DNA of 64,000 nucleotides from Parashewanella tropica. Lineage in GTDB: Bacteria > Pseudomonadota > Gammaproteobacteria > Enterobacterales > Shewanellaceae. A program made the position numbers and the translations under genes. Location: contig NZ_CP037951.1 in the NCBI RefSeq assembly GCF_004358445.1, positions 1 through 64,000 on the forward strand, in the 5' to 3' direction. This document shows positions 32,402 to 42,484 of the stretch, piece after piece. The notes beneath the pieces are model-generated. The model made no database searches, was not told the origin of the DNA, and was given only the letters and a program-made list of their open reading frames with translations. Every line of letters starts with the position of its first letter. Position 1 is the first letter of the stretch.

Positions 32402-33427
32402 TTAATCCCAGTTTAAAATCACTTTACCTGATTGACCCGAACGCATGGCATCAAAGCCTTGTTGGAAGTCATCAATATGGTAGTGGTGAGTGATGATTGG
32501 GCTGATATCTAAGCCTGATTGGATAAGGCTAGCCATCTTATACCAAGTCTCAAACATCTCACGGCCGTAGATACCTTTGATTTCTAACCCTTTGAAGATC
32601 ACCTTACTCCAGTCGATCCCCATGTTTTCAGGTGGAATACCCAGCATGGCAATTTTTCCGCCGTGATTCATCGCATCAAGCATACTTTGGAATGCCGATG
32701 GCACACCTGACATCTCCAAGCCAACATCAAAGCCTTCAGTCATACCAAGCTCAGACATCACAGATGTTAACTCTTCTGTTGCTACGTTAACCGCACGAGT
32801 AGCGCCCATTTTACGGGCTAAGTCTAGGCGGTATTCATTAACGTCAGTGATCACGACATGACGTGCACCCACATGTTTACAGACAGCCGCTGCCATAATG
32901 CCGATTGGGCCTGCGCCCGTGATCAATACATCTTCACCCACTAAATCAAACGATAAAGCGGTATGCACAGCATTGCCAAACGGATCAAAGATTGAGGCTA
33001 AGTCATCACTGACATCATCAGGTAATTTAAAGGCGTTGAATGCTGGAATAACAAGATACTCAGCAAATGCGCCTTCACGGTTGACGCCTACACCTGTGGT
33101 GTTACGACATAAATGGGTACGACCCGCACGGCAGTTACGACAATGACTACAGGTAATGTGACCTTCGCCTGATACTCGGTCACCAATATTAAAGCCACGA
33201 ACACCTTCACCGATGGCAACCACTTCACCCACGTACTCATGGCCTACAACCATAGGTGTGGGAATGGTGGCTTGTGACCATTCGTCCCAGTTATAAATAT
33301 GGATATCAGTGCCACAAATCGCCGTTTTGCGGATTTTGATCAGGATATCGTTGTAACCCATTTCTGGTTTATCAACGTCGACCATCCAAATGCCTTCTTC
33401 AGGCTTTAACTTACTTAACGCTTTCAT
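32402..33427 (-). CDS. tdh: L-threonine 3-dehydrogenase
   Basis: Tdh oxidises L-threonine to 2-amino-3-ketobutyrate using NAD. The 341-residue medium-chain dehydrogenase has catalytic-zinc C38 ([15 protein letters not shown]) with GHEYVGEVV, structural-zinc cysteines C93, C96, C99 and C107, and a Rossmann [10 protein letters not shown]. It overlaps the kbl stop by one base, so the two genes form the threonine-to-glycine operon kbl-tdh. Confidence 0.98.
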   Translation of the reverse strand: MKALSKLKPEEGIWMVDVDKPEMGYNDILIKIRKTAICGTDIHIYNWDEWSQATIPTPMVVGHEYVGEVVAIGEGVRGFNIGDRVSGEGHITCSHCRNCRAGRTHLCRNTTGVGVNREGAFAEYLVIPAFNAFKLPDDVSDDLASIFDPFGNAVHTALSFDLVGEDVLITGAGPIGIMAAAVCKHVGARHVVITDVNEYRLDLARKMGATRAVNVATEELTSVMSELGMTEGFDVGLEMSGVPSAFQSMLDAMNHGGKIAMLGIPPENMGIDWSKVIFKGLEIKGIYGREMFETWYKMASLIQSGLDISPIITHHYHIDDFQQGFDAMRSGQSGKVILNWD

Positions 33428-34623
33428 TATTGGATAATACCCATTTCTTTACCGATACGGATAAAGGCTTCGATGGCTTTGTCTAATTGTTCGCGAGTAT
33501 GAGCCGCTGACATTTGTGTACGGATACGCGCTTGGCCTTTAGGTACCACAGGGAAGGAGAAGCCAATCACATAAATGTGCTCTTCAAGTAGACGGTTTGC
33601 AAAATCACCTGCCAATTTAGCATCCCCAATCATTACAGGAATGATGGCATGGTCGGCACCCGCAAGCGTAAAGCCTGCCGCCGACATTTGCTCACGGAAA
33701 TAACGCGCATTGTCTTTAAGTTGGTTACGCAAATCAGCACCATCTTTAAGCATGTCTAATACACGAATTGATGCGCTGACAATGGCTGGTGCTAATGAAT
33801 TTGAGAATAGATAAGGGCGCGAGCGTTGACGTAACCAGTCAATCACTTCTTTTTTCCCTGAGGTAAAGCCACCAGATGCACCGCCTAAGGCTTTGCCTAG
33901 GGTACCCGTGATAATATCTACGCGATCCATGACTTCACAGTATTCGTGTGTACCTCGACCTTCTTCCCCCACAAAGCCAACAGCGTGAGAGTCGTCAACC
34001 ATCACCAATGCGCCGTATTTATCTGCCAAGTCACACACACCTTGTAAGTTGGCAATCACTCCGTCCATAGAGAACACACCGTCAGTGGCGATAAGAATAT
34101 TACGCGCGCCAGCGTCTTTGGCGGCTATGAGTTGTTGTTCTAGATCTGCCATGTCGTTATTGGCATAACGGAAACGCTTCGCTTTACATAAACGCACACC
34201 ATCAATAATGGAAGCGTGGTTTAACGCGTCAGACACAATGGCGTCATTACCATCTAATAGAGTTTCAAATAACCCCGCATTAGCGTCAAAGCACGAAGAG
34301 TACAAAATGGTATCTTCCATGCCCAAAAACTCACTTAATGCAGACTCTAATTGCTTATGAATGTCTTGAGTACCACAAATAAAACGCACAGATGCCATAC
34401 CAAAACCATGAGCATCCAACCCTTGTTGAGCCGCTTTGATCAGCTCTGGGTGATTAGCTAAGCCTAAGTAATTATTGGCACAGAAGTTAATGACTTCTTC
34501 ACTGTTAACGTTAATTGCTGTTTGTTGTGGTGAAACTATGACACGTTCACTTTTATAAAGCCCTTCAGCTTTAACGTCAGCCAGTTGCTGATTAATTTGT
34601 TGGTAAAAAGATGGTGAGGCCAA
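33427..34623 (-). CDS. kbl: 2-amino-3-ketobutyrate CoA ligase (glycine C-acetyltransferase)
   Basis: Kbl converts 2-amino-3-ketobutyrate and CoA to glycine and acetyl-CoA, downstream of Tdh. The 398-residue PLP enzyme has Lys244 in [14 protein letters not shown] as the Schiff-base residue, and [10 protein letters not shown] carries the conserved cofactor-binding Asp and His. Length and numbering match the E. coli enzyme. It is the first gene of the operon. Confidence 0.98.
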   Translation of the reverse strand: MASPSFYQQINQQLADVKAEGLYKSERVIVSPQQTAINVNSEEVINFCANNYLGLANHPELIKAAQQGLDAHGFGMASVRFICGTQDIHKQLESALSEFLGMEDTILYSSCFDANAGLFETLLDGNDAIVSDALNHASIIDGVRLCKAKRFRYANNDMADLEQQLIAAKDAGARNILIATDGVFSMDGVIANLQGVCDLADKYGALVMVDDSHAVGFVGEEGRGTHEYCEVMDRVDIITGTLGKALGGASGGFTSGKKEVIDWLRQRSRPYLFSNSLAPAIVSASIRVLDMLKDGADLRNQLKDNARYFREQMSAAGFTLAGADHAIIPVMIGDAKLAGDFANRLLEEHIYVIGFSFPVVPKGQARIRTQMSAAHTREQLDKAIEAFIRIGKEMGIIQ

Positions 34624-34693
34624 AGGACGCTCCTTTAAATCAGAGGTTAAATTATCGGAACCGTGCAGGTTACATTAGCCGATGATATTAGAA

Positions 34694-34713
34694 TGGGGGT
34701 AAGTGTACCCCCA
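34694..34713. terminator. GC-rich hairpin between kbl and the TetR gene
   Basis: TGGGGGTAAGTGTACCCCCA forms an 8-bp stem with a 4-nt loop. It lies downstream of the TetR gene and upstream of kbl on the minus strand. No T-run follows on either strand, so it may act as a weak terminator, an mRNA-stabilising hairpin or an operator. Confidence 0.4.
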
Positions 34714-34815
34714 TGACGAGGATTGTTCAAAAGGATCATGGAGTTGAAATGGTGTCGTGGTGTAAATCTTAACGCACGCCTTATCTGCCCTGATTTAGGT
34801 CACTTCAACAATGCG

Positions 34816-35460
34816 TTATTGGTGGCTGTGGCTCAATTCTATATAGCGCCTTTCCAATTGCTCAAAGGCTTGCTTAGCATTGGGCGTTGCGTAGATTTTG
34901 GTTAGCATAATGACTCTTGAGACACCATCGTAGAGTTCAGGTTTTTCAATGTGGGAATGCGTCGATTGTGACAGTCGATAACTGATCCATGACGCGACGA
35001 TCATTTTTAAGGTATCGGCAAAGCGCTCAAGATCATCCTCAGGAATGGTTAAGATACCATTATTAACCAGCTGGCGAATGATGCTTTGACCTGAAGCCAT
35101 GACTTTGCCTTGAATGGCATGATAGCGTTGCTTTAACGACTCATCTTTTTGCAAAATATCACTGAGGTTGGCATACAGAAAGCGGAATTGCCATAAGCTA
35201 TAAAAGATGGCATCAAAGTAATTCACTAAGCGTTCAGGACTTATCACTCCTTGCTGTAAAGGTTGAAAGTTTTCCTCTAAATGCCCTTCGTATAAACTGA
35301 AAATACTCTGAATGATGTCTTGCTTGTTTCTAAAGTGGTAATACAGGTTACCGGGGCTGATCCCTAAGTGAGCCGCAATGTGGTTAGTAGTGATCGCTCG
35401 CTCGCCGTGCTCATTAAATAACTCAAGACTGGCGTGGATGATTTTATCACGAGTTTTCAT
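34816..35460 (-). CDS. TetR-family transcriptional regulator
   Basis: The 214-residue protein has the N-terminal TetR helix-turn-helix, with RDKIIHASLELFNEHGERAITTNHIAAHLGISPGNLYYHFRNKQDII at about 4-50, and an all-helical ligand-binding domain. It is divergent from waaA with about 100 bp between the genes, so it may regulate itself and waaA. The ligand is unknown. Confidence 0.9.
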   Translation of the reverse strand: MKTRDKIIHASLELFNEHGERAITTNHIAAHLGISPGNLYYHFRNKQDIIQSIFSLYEGHLEENFQPLQQGVISPERLVNYFDAIFYSLWQFRFLYANLSDILQKDESLKQRYHAIQGKVMASGQSIIRQLVNNGILTIPEDDLERFADTLKMIVASWISYRLSQSTHSHIEKPELYDGVSRVIMLTKIYATPNAKQAFEQLERRYIELSHSHQ

Positions 35461-35562
35461 TTGGCTTCCTAAAGGCTAATTTGCCCAGATTGTTACGTCA
35501 TATCAGCGGTTATGGTAGCATTGGCGTTAATCTTCAAGCAAAGTCTGTAATTGGAACGTTAC

Positions 35563-36822
35563 ATGAATCGTTTTTGGTATTCTGCTCTTCTGTATTTGCT
35601 CTCACCTTTATTAATCAGCTACTTAGCGGTAAGGGCGATAAAGAGTCGAGACTACCGAAGTCGCTGGTCGGAGCGGTTCGGATGGCATAAAGTTCAACCA
35701 ACAGATGTGTTATTTCATACCGCATCTATGGGAGAAACTCAGGCCGCTATCCCGCTTATTCAAAGCATTATAGATACTTATCCTGAACATAGGGTAACTA
35801 TCACTACAACTAGTCCAACAGGATCGGCGCTGGTAAACAAAGCGTTTGGTGATAAAGTTCAGCATTGCTATTTACCGATGGATTTTGCCTGTGCGACTCA
35901 ACGTTTTGTTAACCGATTATCACCAAAGCTGGTGGTGATTTTGGAAACAGAGTTATGGCCAAATTTGTTGCATTACTCGCAAAAGCAGGGGGCGAAAGTC
36001 ATTTTAGCCAATGCGCGATTATCTGAGTCTTCCTTTGCTAAGTATCAAAAATACCCCGCACTTACAGAGCCAATGCTTAAGTCCTTAGACTATATTGGCG
36101 TCCAAACTGAAGCAGAGCAGCAACGATTTATTCAATTAGGCGTTGAGGCCACGAAAACAGAAGTGACCGGTAGCCTTAAGTTTGATTTAAAGATCAGTGA
36201 TGCAATCCTAGAAGAGGGAAAAAAGCAAAGAGCACAATGGCAGCGAGATGCTTCGCCAATCTGGGTTGCAGCCAGTGTCCATCCGGGGGAGTTTGATGCC
36301 GTACTTGAGGCTCATCAGCAATTACTCAAAACTCACCCAAGCGCGCTATTGATTATGGTTCCCCGTCACCCTGAACAATTCGATACAGCCGCCAAGCGTA
36401 TTGAAGCTCATCAGTTGACCATAGCAAGACGCAGCCAGCAAGATGCTGTTACTGCGTCTACTCAGGTATTACTGGGTGATACGATGGGAGAAATGCTCAA
36501 GTTTTTTGCTTGTGGCGATCAAGCCTTTATTGGTGGCTCGTTTATTGAGCACGGTGGGCAAAATCCATTGGAGGCCGCAGCGATGGGATTAGCTGTGCTG
36601 ATGGGAGCGTCTCGCTATAACTTTACCGATATCTGCCAAATGCTCACAAGCGTTAACAGCATGATCTCGGTAGATTCAAGTTCCGCTCTGGCCCAATCGT
36701 TGATTGAAAATATCAATCAACCAAGTGAATTGAGCAAACGTCAACAAGCGGCAAAAGATTGCGTGGCAGCGAATCGTGGTGCGCTTTTGAAACATCAAGC
36801 CATTATAAAAGCCCGACTATAG
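35563..36822 (+). CDS. waaA: 3-deoxy-D-manno-octulosonic acid transferase WaaA
   Basis: WaaA (KdtA) attaches Kdo from CMP-Kdo to the lipid A precursor. The start at ATG 35563 gives 419 residues; a TTG four codons earlier is also possible. Family GT30 motifs are visible: an N-terminal membrane anchor (FWYSALLYLLSPLLISYLA), the acceptor-site segment FHTASMGETQAAIPLI, LETELWPNLL, and GGSFIEHGGQNPLEAAAMG in the donor domain. It heads a lipopolysaccharide-core region, followed by a family B repeat and then kdkA. Confidence 0.95.
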   Translation: MNRFWYSALLYLLSPLLISYLAVRAIKSRDYRSRWSERFGWHKVQPTDVLFHTASMGETQAAIPLIQSIIDTYPEHRVTITTTSPTGSALVNKAFGDKVQHCYLPMDFACATQRFVNRLSPKLVVILETELWPNLLHYSQKQGAKVILANARLSESSFAKYQKYPALTEPMLKSLDYIGVQTEAEQQRFIQLGVEATKTEVTGSLKFDLKISDAILEEGKKQRAQWQRDASPIWVAASVHPGEFDAVLEAHQQLLKTHPSALLIMVPRHPEQFDTAAKRIEAHQLTIARRSQQDAVTASTQVLLGDTMGEMLKFFACGDQAFIGGSFIEHGGQNPLEAAAMGLAVLMGASRYNFTDICQMLTSVNSMISVDSSSALAQSLIENINQPSELSKRQQAAKDCVAANRGALLKHQAIIKARL

Positions 36823-36852
36823 GGTAATTTCTGATAGCTAAGTTTTTCAAGC

Positions 36853-36945
36853 GAGGATAAGCAAACGCTGAAACGCTACAAGCCCATCCATGGGCGCTTG
36901 GCCTCGGCATCCATGCCTCGGACATTCAGCTTATTGCTTTCCCTC
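36853..36945. repeat. Intergenic palindromic element, family B copy 2
   Basis: The element lies between convergent waaA and kdkA. The core 36873-36924 is nearly identical to 13833-13884. The outer stem is imperfect (GAGGATAAGCAAACGCTGAA against TTCAGCTTATTGCTTTCCCTC) and its sequence differs from copy 1, but pairing is largely kept. It may also serve as a transcription barrier between the convergent genes. Confidence 0.75.
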
Positions 36946-37027
36946 TCTCCTGTAAATTCAATGATTTGAATTTTTGAGTCAGTATCTCATATGGAGTGGC
37001 GGTTTTCTTAATTGACGGGCATTACAG

Positions 37028-37741
37028 CTATAGGGCATTTTGGTAGCCGGTTAGCAGCTGTTGCCAATCTTGTTCATTAAAGGCCAGCTCGGGAAGTTTG
37101 GCCTTTTCTTTATCAAATGAACGGCGCAGTCGTGCAATATTGCTTTGTTGCCAAGATGAGGATGGTTTACGGATTTCGCCACGATCAAAATCAATCAAAT
37201 AAAATTGCTGCTTATCCCATAAAATATTTTTAATATTCAAGTCTGCGTGATAGATGCCAAGTCGATGAAAACGAGCTATGGTCGCACCCAGTTGTTGCCA
37301 TAATGCGTCGTCCATGTTGCTGCTGGAAAGCAAACCGTGTAAATCAACGGCATTATCAATTCGCTCAATCAAGATATCACCACGATACCATAAACCAGTA
37401 CGTTCAATTTTGGCAGCGACAGGACGAGGCACGGGTAAATCGAGCTGGATCATATGGGCTAATAATCGCAATTCAGCCATGGGGCGGGTATATTCTCGTC
37501 CAGTATACAGATATAAATCACGGCTGAATTTTGCCATCAGCCCACCACGCCAATAATGACGCAGTACCCATTGCTTTGTGTCTGCTCCCTGAATAAACCA
37601 TGTAGTATGACGCCCAGTTGACGTGCCTGTTATCGACTGCTTTGCTTGCCAATAATTGGGTTCAAAGTGTTCAGCGGTTAAAGATTGGAATTGAGGAGCC
37701 GCTACTGCAACTGTGACATTTTTATGGGTTTTTATCTGCAT
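37028..37741 (-). CDS. kdkA: 3-deoxy-D-manno-octulosonic acid kinase
   Basis: KdkA phosphorylates the single Kdo residue of the inner core in organisms such as Haemophilus and Shewanella. The 237-residue protein has a kinase-like fold: GRHTTWFI with VLRHYWRGG in the N-lobe, the catalytic loop GIYHADLNIKNILWD and the metal-binding IDFDRGEIRKP. It is convergent with waaA and divergent from the GT9 gene, which fits a core-oligosaccharide locus. Confidence 0.93.
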   Translation of the reverse strand: MQIKTHKNVTVAVAAPQFQSLTAEHFEPNYWQAKQSITGTSTGRHTTWFIQGADTKQWVLRHYWRGGLMAKFSRDLYLYTGREYTRPMAELRLLAHMIQLDLPVPRPVAAKIERTGLWYRGDILIERIDNAVDLHGLLSSSNMDDALWQQLGATIARFHRLGIYHADLNIKNILWDKQQFYLIDFDRGEIRKPSSSWQQSNIARLRRSFDKEKAKLPELAFNEQDWQQLLTGYQNAL

Positions 37742-37830
37742 TTTCAGGTTGAACCATGGCTTGTGACCTCATTCTACATTAACATGAGTCGCTTGCGGAA
37801 ATATCACGAATAAACAACTCGGTGTTTTAA

Positions 37831-38856
37831 ATGAAGCTGGATCTTTCAAGTAAACAATCTTTATGTGTATTACGTCTTTCAGCCATTGGCGATGTATGTC
37901 ATGCGGTGGCTATGGTACAGACAATCCAGCGCCGATATCCTCACCTTGCTATCACTTGGGTGGTTGGTAAAGTGGAATATCAGTTGGTTAAACACCTTCC
38001 TAATGTTGAGTTTGTGATTTTTGATAAATCCCAAGGCTGGCGAAGCTATACCAATCTGAAACAATCATTAAACGGGCAGTGCTTTGATGTACTTCTGCAT
38101 ATGCAAGTCGCACTCAGAGCCAGTATCGCTTCATTAATGATCAAGGCAGATATTAAAGTGGGCTTTGATAAAGCGCGTGCCAAAGAAGGGCAATGGTTGG
38201 TGACCAATCATGCTATCGCCCCTCAACAAGAGCCACACGTTTTGGATGGCTTTATGGGCTTTGCTCGTGCTATTGGGGTGGAAGACTTAACGCCTCAATG
38301 GAATATTCCGATCCCAGATGCCGATGAACAGTGGGCGCAGCAGCAATGTCAGCAACCGACGTTTATTATTTGCGCCGCAGCAAGCAAAGCCGAACGTAAT
38401 TGGTTACCAGAACGCTACGCTGAAGTGGCGGATCATATGGCAAACAAAGGTTATCAAGTGATGTTATGTGGTGGCCCTTCTGGGTTAGAAAAGCAATTGG
38501 CTAATAGCATTATTGAGCACAGCCAAACTGAGCTTATTAACCAAGTTGGCAATACCAGTTTGTTGCAGTTATTGGCTTTACTTAAACACGCTAAATTGGT
38601 ACTCGCCCCCGATACGGGACCGGCACATATGGCGACGACGCAAGGGACACCTGTTATTGGTTTGTATGCTCACTCAAATCCTGGTCGCACCGGGCCTTAT
38701 AATGACAGGGATAAGGTCGTGAGTGTGTACTGTGATGTCATTGCTGAGCAGCAAGGAGCGAATGTGCCATGGGGAAAACGCGCCAAAGGTGAAGGTTTGA
38801 TGGAACGGATCACTACAGAGCAGGTGATCCAACAATTAGAACAGTGTGTTAATTAA
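37831..38856 (+). CDS. Glycosyltransferase family 9 (heptosyltransferase-like)
   Basis: The 341-residue GT-B enzyme belongs to family GT9, which adds heptose to the lipopolysaccharide inner core. The N-terminal LRLSAIGDVCHAVAMVQ motif and the donor-binding segment APDTGPAHMATTQGTPVIGLY are characteristic. It could be heptosyltransferase I (WaaC) or a related transferase; the sequence alone does not settle which. Its end overlaps the next glycosyltransferase frame. Confidence 0.9.
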   Translation: MKLDLSSKQSLCVLRLSAIGDVCHAVAMVQTIQRRYPHLAITWVVGKVEYQLVKHLPNVEFVIFDKSQGWRSYTNLKQSLNGQCFDVLLHMQVALRASIASLMIKADIKVGFDKARAKEGQWLVTNHAIAPQQEPHVLDGFMGFARAIGVEDLTPQWNIPIPDADEQWAQQQCQQPTFIICAAASKAERNWLPERYAEVADHMANKGYQVMLCGGPSGLEKQLANSIIEHSQTELINQVGNTSLLQLLALLKHAKLVLAPDTGPAHMATTQGTPVIGLYAHSNPGRTGPYNDRDKVVSVYCDVIAEQQGANVPWGKRAKGEGLMERITTEQVIQQLEQCVN

Positions 38857-38872
38857 GAATAGAGGCCAAATC

Positions 38873-39946
38873 GTGGTGAATTCTCCAAGTTTTTTATTTG
38901 TTCCGGTATCATCAACAGAAGGGATTGGCGAATATATGCGATCAATGATCGTTGCCCAATCTGTTGCTGAAGCGTGGCCGCAAGCTAACATCGCTTTTGT
39001 GCTCAATAGAAATGCACCCTATGCTGAACACTGTCCTTTCAAAACCTATTTATTGGATAGCAGCCCAACAAAAGATTCAGACTCAGTGAATCAAATTATC
39101 AGAGATATTTGTCCAGATATTGTGGTATTTGATGCGTCAGGTAGACAGTCGCAATTAAAACAAGCAAAAAAAGTTGGAGCGACGACGGTCTTTTTTAGTC
39201 AACACGCGAAGAAACGTCGCAAGGGTTTGAAATTGGGCAGGGCCAAATGGACCGATCATCATTTTGTGGTTCAGCCCGAATACGCGATTAAGCCACTATC
39301 ATGGCTTGAACGCTTGAACATCAGGTTATTTAATCTTACTCCTCCTAAGTCTATTGGGGTGGTATTTCGCCCTGCTGAATCAACACTCAAAGAGCAGTTA
39401 CAACAGCAGTACCAACTTTGTGATAAAGACTATGTCCTGTTTAGCGCAGGCTCTGGGGGTCATCAGTTTGGAGATCATGCCGCTTCCGAAGTCATGTTTT
39501 CACAAGCGTCAAGAGTTGCAGCTAGCCTCAATGTGAAAACCGTTGTTGTGATGGGCTGTAATTATACTGGTGAGTTACCACAGTCCACAGATTCAGTCGA
39601 GGTGATTTCAGCCCTTGATAATCAGGCGTTTATCACTTTGTTGTCAGGGGCAAAAGCGGCGGTGCTGAGTGGAGGGGGAACCATGTTGCAGTCAATCGCA
39701 TTAACGATCCCCACATTTGCGATAGCGGTTTCGAAAGATCAACCCAATCGTATAAAAGCTTGTTTATCCCAAAACTTGATTTGTACCGCAACAGAAGACA
39801 CGTTAGAGCATGCATTAGATGACTTTTTAAAGCCAAACTCATTAACCCATTGGCAGAAGAAGTTACAACTACAACCATCCGGTAATGGTGTCCCTTATCT
39901 AATACAAAAATTTAGTCAGATACTAGAGGGCGTTGATCTTTCTTGA
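38873..39946 (+). CDS. Putative GT-B glycosyltransferase of the LPS-core cluster
   Basis: The protein resembles MurG/PseG-type GT-B proteins. It has a short N-terminal FLFVPVSSTEGIGEYMRS segment, VLFSAGSGGHQFGDH in the middle, and a C-terminal AAVLSGGGTMLQSIALTIPTFAIAVSKDQPNR donor-side motif. I chose GTG at 38873 with AGAGG upstream; an upstream GTG at 38846 would overlap the GT9 gene. The substrate is unknown. Location suggests addition of a sugar to the lipopolysaccharide core. Confidence 0.75.
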   Translation: MVNSPSFLFVPVSSTEGIGEYMRSMIVAQSVAEAWPQANIAFVLNRNAPYAEHCPFKTYLLDSSPTKDSDSVNQIIRDICPDIVVFDASGRQSQLKQAKKVGATTVFFSQHAKKRRKGLKLGRAKWTDHHFVVQPEYAIKPLSWLERLNIRLFNLTPPKSIGVVFRPAESTLKEQLQQQYQLCDKDYVLFSAGSGGHQFGDHAASEVMFSQASRVAASLNVKTVVVMGCNYTGELPQSTDSVEVISALDNQAFITLLSGAKAAVLSGGGTMLQSIALTIPTFAIAVSKDQPNRIKACLSQNLICTATEDTLEHALDDFLKPNSLTHWQKKLQLQPSGNGVPYLIQKFSQILEGVDLS

Positions 39947-40006
39947 TTGTTTTTGCAGCGATAAATGAGCAGAGGCATATCAGCACTGCTCACGTGGCAT
40001 ATCACT

Positions 40007-40996
40007 TTATCGCCGAGAGCGCCCTAATAAAGGGTAAATACACTTGTTAATTCGATGACGCCAGACTAAGGGCAACCAGCGTTTACGATGCCGTAAGTGT
40101 TGGCTTTTTTCAGGAATGGTATTGAATAGCAATTTTGCCCATTGCTCACTGATCGCATCATCAGAGAACTCGATGGCTCGCTTATGGCCATTTTCCACCA
40201 TGGCTTGATAAAGAGCTGGCTCGTTTTTCAATTTCAATATGGCGGCTTTAGCTTCTTCCGCGGACGACACCTCAATGTAATCAAGGTCGGATTGTTTTAA
40301 TGCTTGATAGGCTGACTCTTTTCCCAAAATTGCAGGTATTCCAGCATGCCAGGCGTTATAGAGTTTTGTCGCGGGTTTGTGTGAAAAATTAAGCTTACAC
40401 TTAGGTCTTACTGCCAGCATAACATCGACGTTCTGGTAGTCGTTCCACATTACTTGCGTTTTACCTGATTCATCATCTGAAGTTGTGCTGTCTTTATGCC
40501 AGCTTAGCTGATTTTTTTGTAAAAACTGTTCCCACTCTGGCTGCTGAAATTCAGAGCTTAAGTTTTTATTGAATCCCTTAAATGACAATGTTGAAACCGT
40601 ATTTTCACGAGAGGGAGTTCTCGGTATTAAACAGGCTTGAGACCATAATGGAATGAAAAAATTATGCTGATCATCGACATAAGTTGGATTTTGCAGAAGT
40701 TCAAAATCAGCAATCATTGGACTGTTTAAGTCACCACGAACACACACCAAAATAAGAGACGGTGACGGGTTTAAAGCGAACAACGCTTTTTTATCTTTAG
40801 CGTGGAATACTACGATACCTGATTCAGGCAACCGATTACTGAGTTGAACAGGGTAATTTCGACTGACTAAATGTAAATAGGTCTGAGTGATCCAACAGTG
40901 TGGGGCTTCGACAAATAAATGCCAATGCTGACGCAAGTCGTAGTCAAGAAAAGGGGTAATATCTTTTTCGTTCGGCAGTAAAAAGGTTACGTTCAT
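40007..40996 (-). CDS. Putative glycosyltransferase (329 aa)
   Basis: This 329-residue protein has no signal peptide. The C-terminal half carries VMLAVRPKCKLNFSHKPATKLYNAWHAGIPAILGKESAYQ, a GT-B-like donor pocket in which the conserved Glu or Lys position is followed by a glycine-containing loop. I assign it as a glycosyltransferase from this motif and from its neighbours; the substrate is not deducible. It is the second of two minus-strand transferase genes, downstream of the GT25 gene. Confidence 0.7.
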   Translation of the reverse strand: MNVTFLLPNEKDITPFLDYDLRQHWHLFVEAPHCWITQTYLHLVSRNYPVQLSNRLPESGIVVFHAKDKKALFALNPSPSLILVCVRGDLNSPMIADFELLQNPTYVDDQHNFFIPLWSQACLIPRTPSRENTVSTLSFKGFNKNLSSEFQQPEWEQFLQKNQLSWHKDSTTSDDESGKTQVMWNDYQNVDVMLAVRPKCKLNFSHKPATKLYNAWHAGIPAILGKESAYQALKQSDLDYIEVSSAEEAKAAILKLKNEPALYQAMVENGHKRAIEFSDDAISEQWAKLLFNTIPEKSQHLRHRKRWLPLVWRHRINKCIYPLLGRSRR

Positions 40997-41069
40997 TGGT
41001 CCATGCTTTATTTAGAAAGTGTGTCAGTAATGGTGTTCATTGAAATGTGTGAAACTATCAGAGGCTAAC

Positions 41070-41819
41070 TCAGTTCGAGGGTCTGATTATTTCATTAAGT
41101 GATGCGGATTGAAATAAGCGTTGTCTCATTAATCTCAAACGAAACTTAACATTTCTCCAAAAAGTACTTCTATTGCCATGTCTTTTATTTGGGTTCATGG
41201 CAACAATCTCACTGTCGAAGCCGGCTTCGCAAACACAATAGGGTAATAGACCAATTAAGCGTAACTTAAGTTCACTGTGAAACTGCATATCTACATCAAC
41301 AGGTCTGAAAAAGCGTTGGCGGGAAAGTAGCTTTTGAGCCCCTTGGCGACTGATCACATAGCCAGTCGTGCAATTTGGCACTCTTTTATAACTCACGCAG
41401 CTTATGTTATCTGAAATGGAAGTACACTCGGCCGGAGGGTTGTTACGGTTATCTGATAGCTTGATCAAATCCCAGTGTTGCAGTTGTTCAATACTGGATA
41501 CAATGGCAGGAAAGTCAGCAGATAAATTAATATCATCTTCTAAAACGATGGCATAGGGATCACCGGAATCCAAGAGTTGTTGCCATATCTGTCGATGGCT
41601 GGCGTAACACCCTATTTCTCCAACAGTCAGATTCCGCTTATGGTGTTGTTTATTGAGCAGAGGGTCATAGATTGCTTCGATTTCACTAGAAGAGAGAGCT
41701 GATCCAACAACCGCATTAAAGCGTGTGCCTTGTAGGCCAAGTTGAGAGAGTTGCTGCTGAAGGTGCTGCCAACGGGCTTTACTCGCAGGCATATTAACGA
41801 CATAAATAGTAGGTTGCAC
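41070..41819 (-). CDS. Glycosyltransferase family 25 protein
   Basis: GT25 enzymes add sugars, often galactose, to lipopolysaccharide or lipooligosaccharide. The 249-residue protein shows the family N-terminus IYVVNMPASKARWQHL, the block GEIGCYASHRQIWQQLL and the DxD-like motif AIVLEDDINLS. It reads in the same direction as the 329-aa transferase downstream. Confidence 0.9.
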   Translation of the reverse strand: MQPTIYVVNMPASKARWQHLQQQLSQLGLQGTRFNAVVGSALSSSEIEAIYDPLLNKQHHKRNLTVGEIGCYASHRQIWQQLLDSGDPYAIVLEDDINLSADFPAIVSSIEQLQHWDLIKLSDNRNNPPAECTSISDNISCVSYKRVPNCTTGYVISRQGAQKLLSRQRFFRPVDVDMQFHSELKLRLIGLLPYCVCEAGFDSEIVAMNPNKRHGNRSTFWRNVKFRLRLMRQRLFQSASLNEIIRPSN

Positions 41820-41869
41820 AGCTGAATCCTCGATTATTATATTTATTGTTATGTCGATAATACCAAAAA

Positions 41870-42421
41870 TTAATCACTCGTATAGTCAGGAATCTCTTTA
41901 GGGTAACGCCCTTGAATGGTTCGATAGTATGACAAGATCTGATTCATATCCTCGTCAATATTGCCACTTGGAAACAACTTTGGCTCGATACGGACGGTTT
42001 TGTGCTGGTAATCAAAAGCCACACAGATAATTGGCACCTTGGCTTGAACGGCAATATGGTAAAACCCGGTTTTCCAGCGGTTTACTTTGCCGCGTGTGCC
42101 TTCAGGAGCCAAGGCGAGTGCAAAGTCTTTGCGAGTGGCAAATTGCTCGCATACGGCTTGTACTAAGTTGTTATTTTGGGTGCGGTTAACAGGCGTTCCA
42201 CCGAGTGCTCGAAACAGCCAACCCCAAGGCGGAATGAAGAGTTGATGTTTACCTAAAAAGTGAATTCGACGCTTGACGGCAGAGCGGGCTAAGATCCCAA
42301 TCACAAAATCCCAATTACTGGTATGTGGGGCGCCAATCAAAATAAACTGGCGATCGTTGGGTAATTGTCCTGTAATTGTCCAGCCAAATAGCTTCAGTAA
42401 CCACATCGAAAACGTTGCCAT
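41870..42421 (-). CDS. Lysophospholipid acyltransferase family protein (PlsC-like)
   Basis: The 183-residue protein carries the acyltransferase HX4D motif in APHTSNWDF (H33, D38), GGTPVNR in the middle and the APEGTRGKVNRWKTGF block. It is shorter than PlsC and resembles the small 1-acylglycerol-3-phosphate acyltransferase-like proteins of envelope clusters. It probably acts at the cytoplasmic face of the inner membrane, perhaps on a lipid intermediate. Confidence 0.88.
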   Translation of the reverse strand: MATFSMWLLKLFGWTITGQLPNDRQFILIGAPHTSNWDFVIGILARSAVKRRIHFLGKHQLFIPPWGWLFRALGGTPVNRTQNNNLVQAVCEQFATRKDFALALAPEGTRGKVNRWKTGFYHIAVQAKVPIICVAFDYQHKTVRIEPKLFPSGNIDEDMNQILSYYRTIQGRYPKEIPDYTSD

Positions 42422-42484
42422 TATGATCCATTTTTTAAAAGGTCTTAATGGCAGTTTTAGCGTATTTTTATCACTCTGTCGAGG

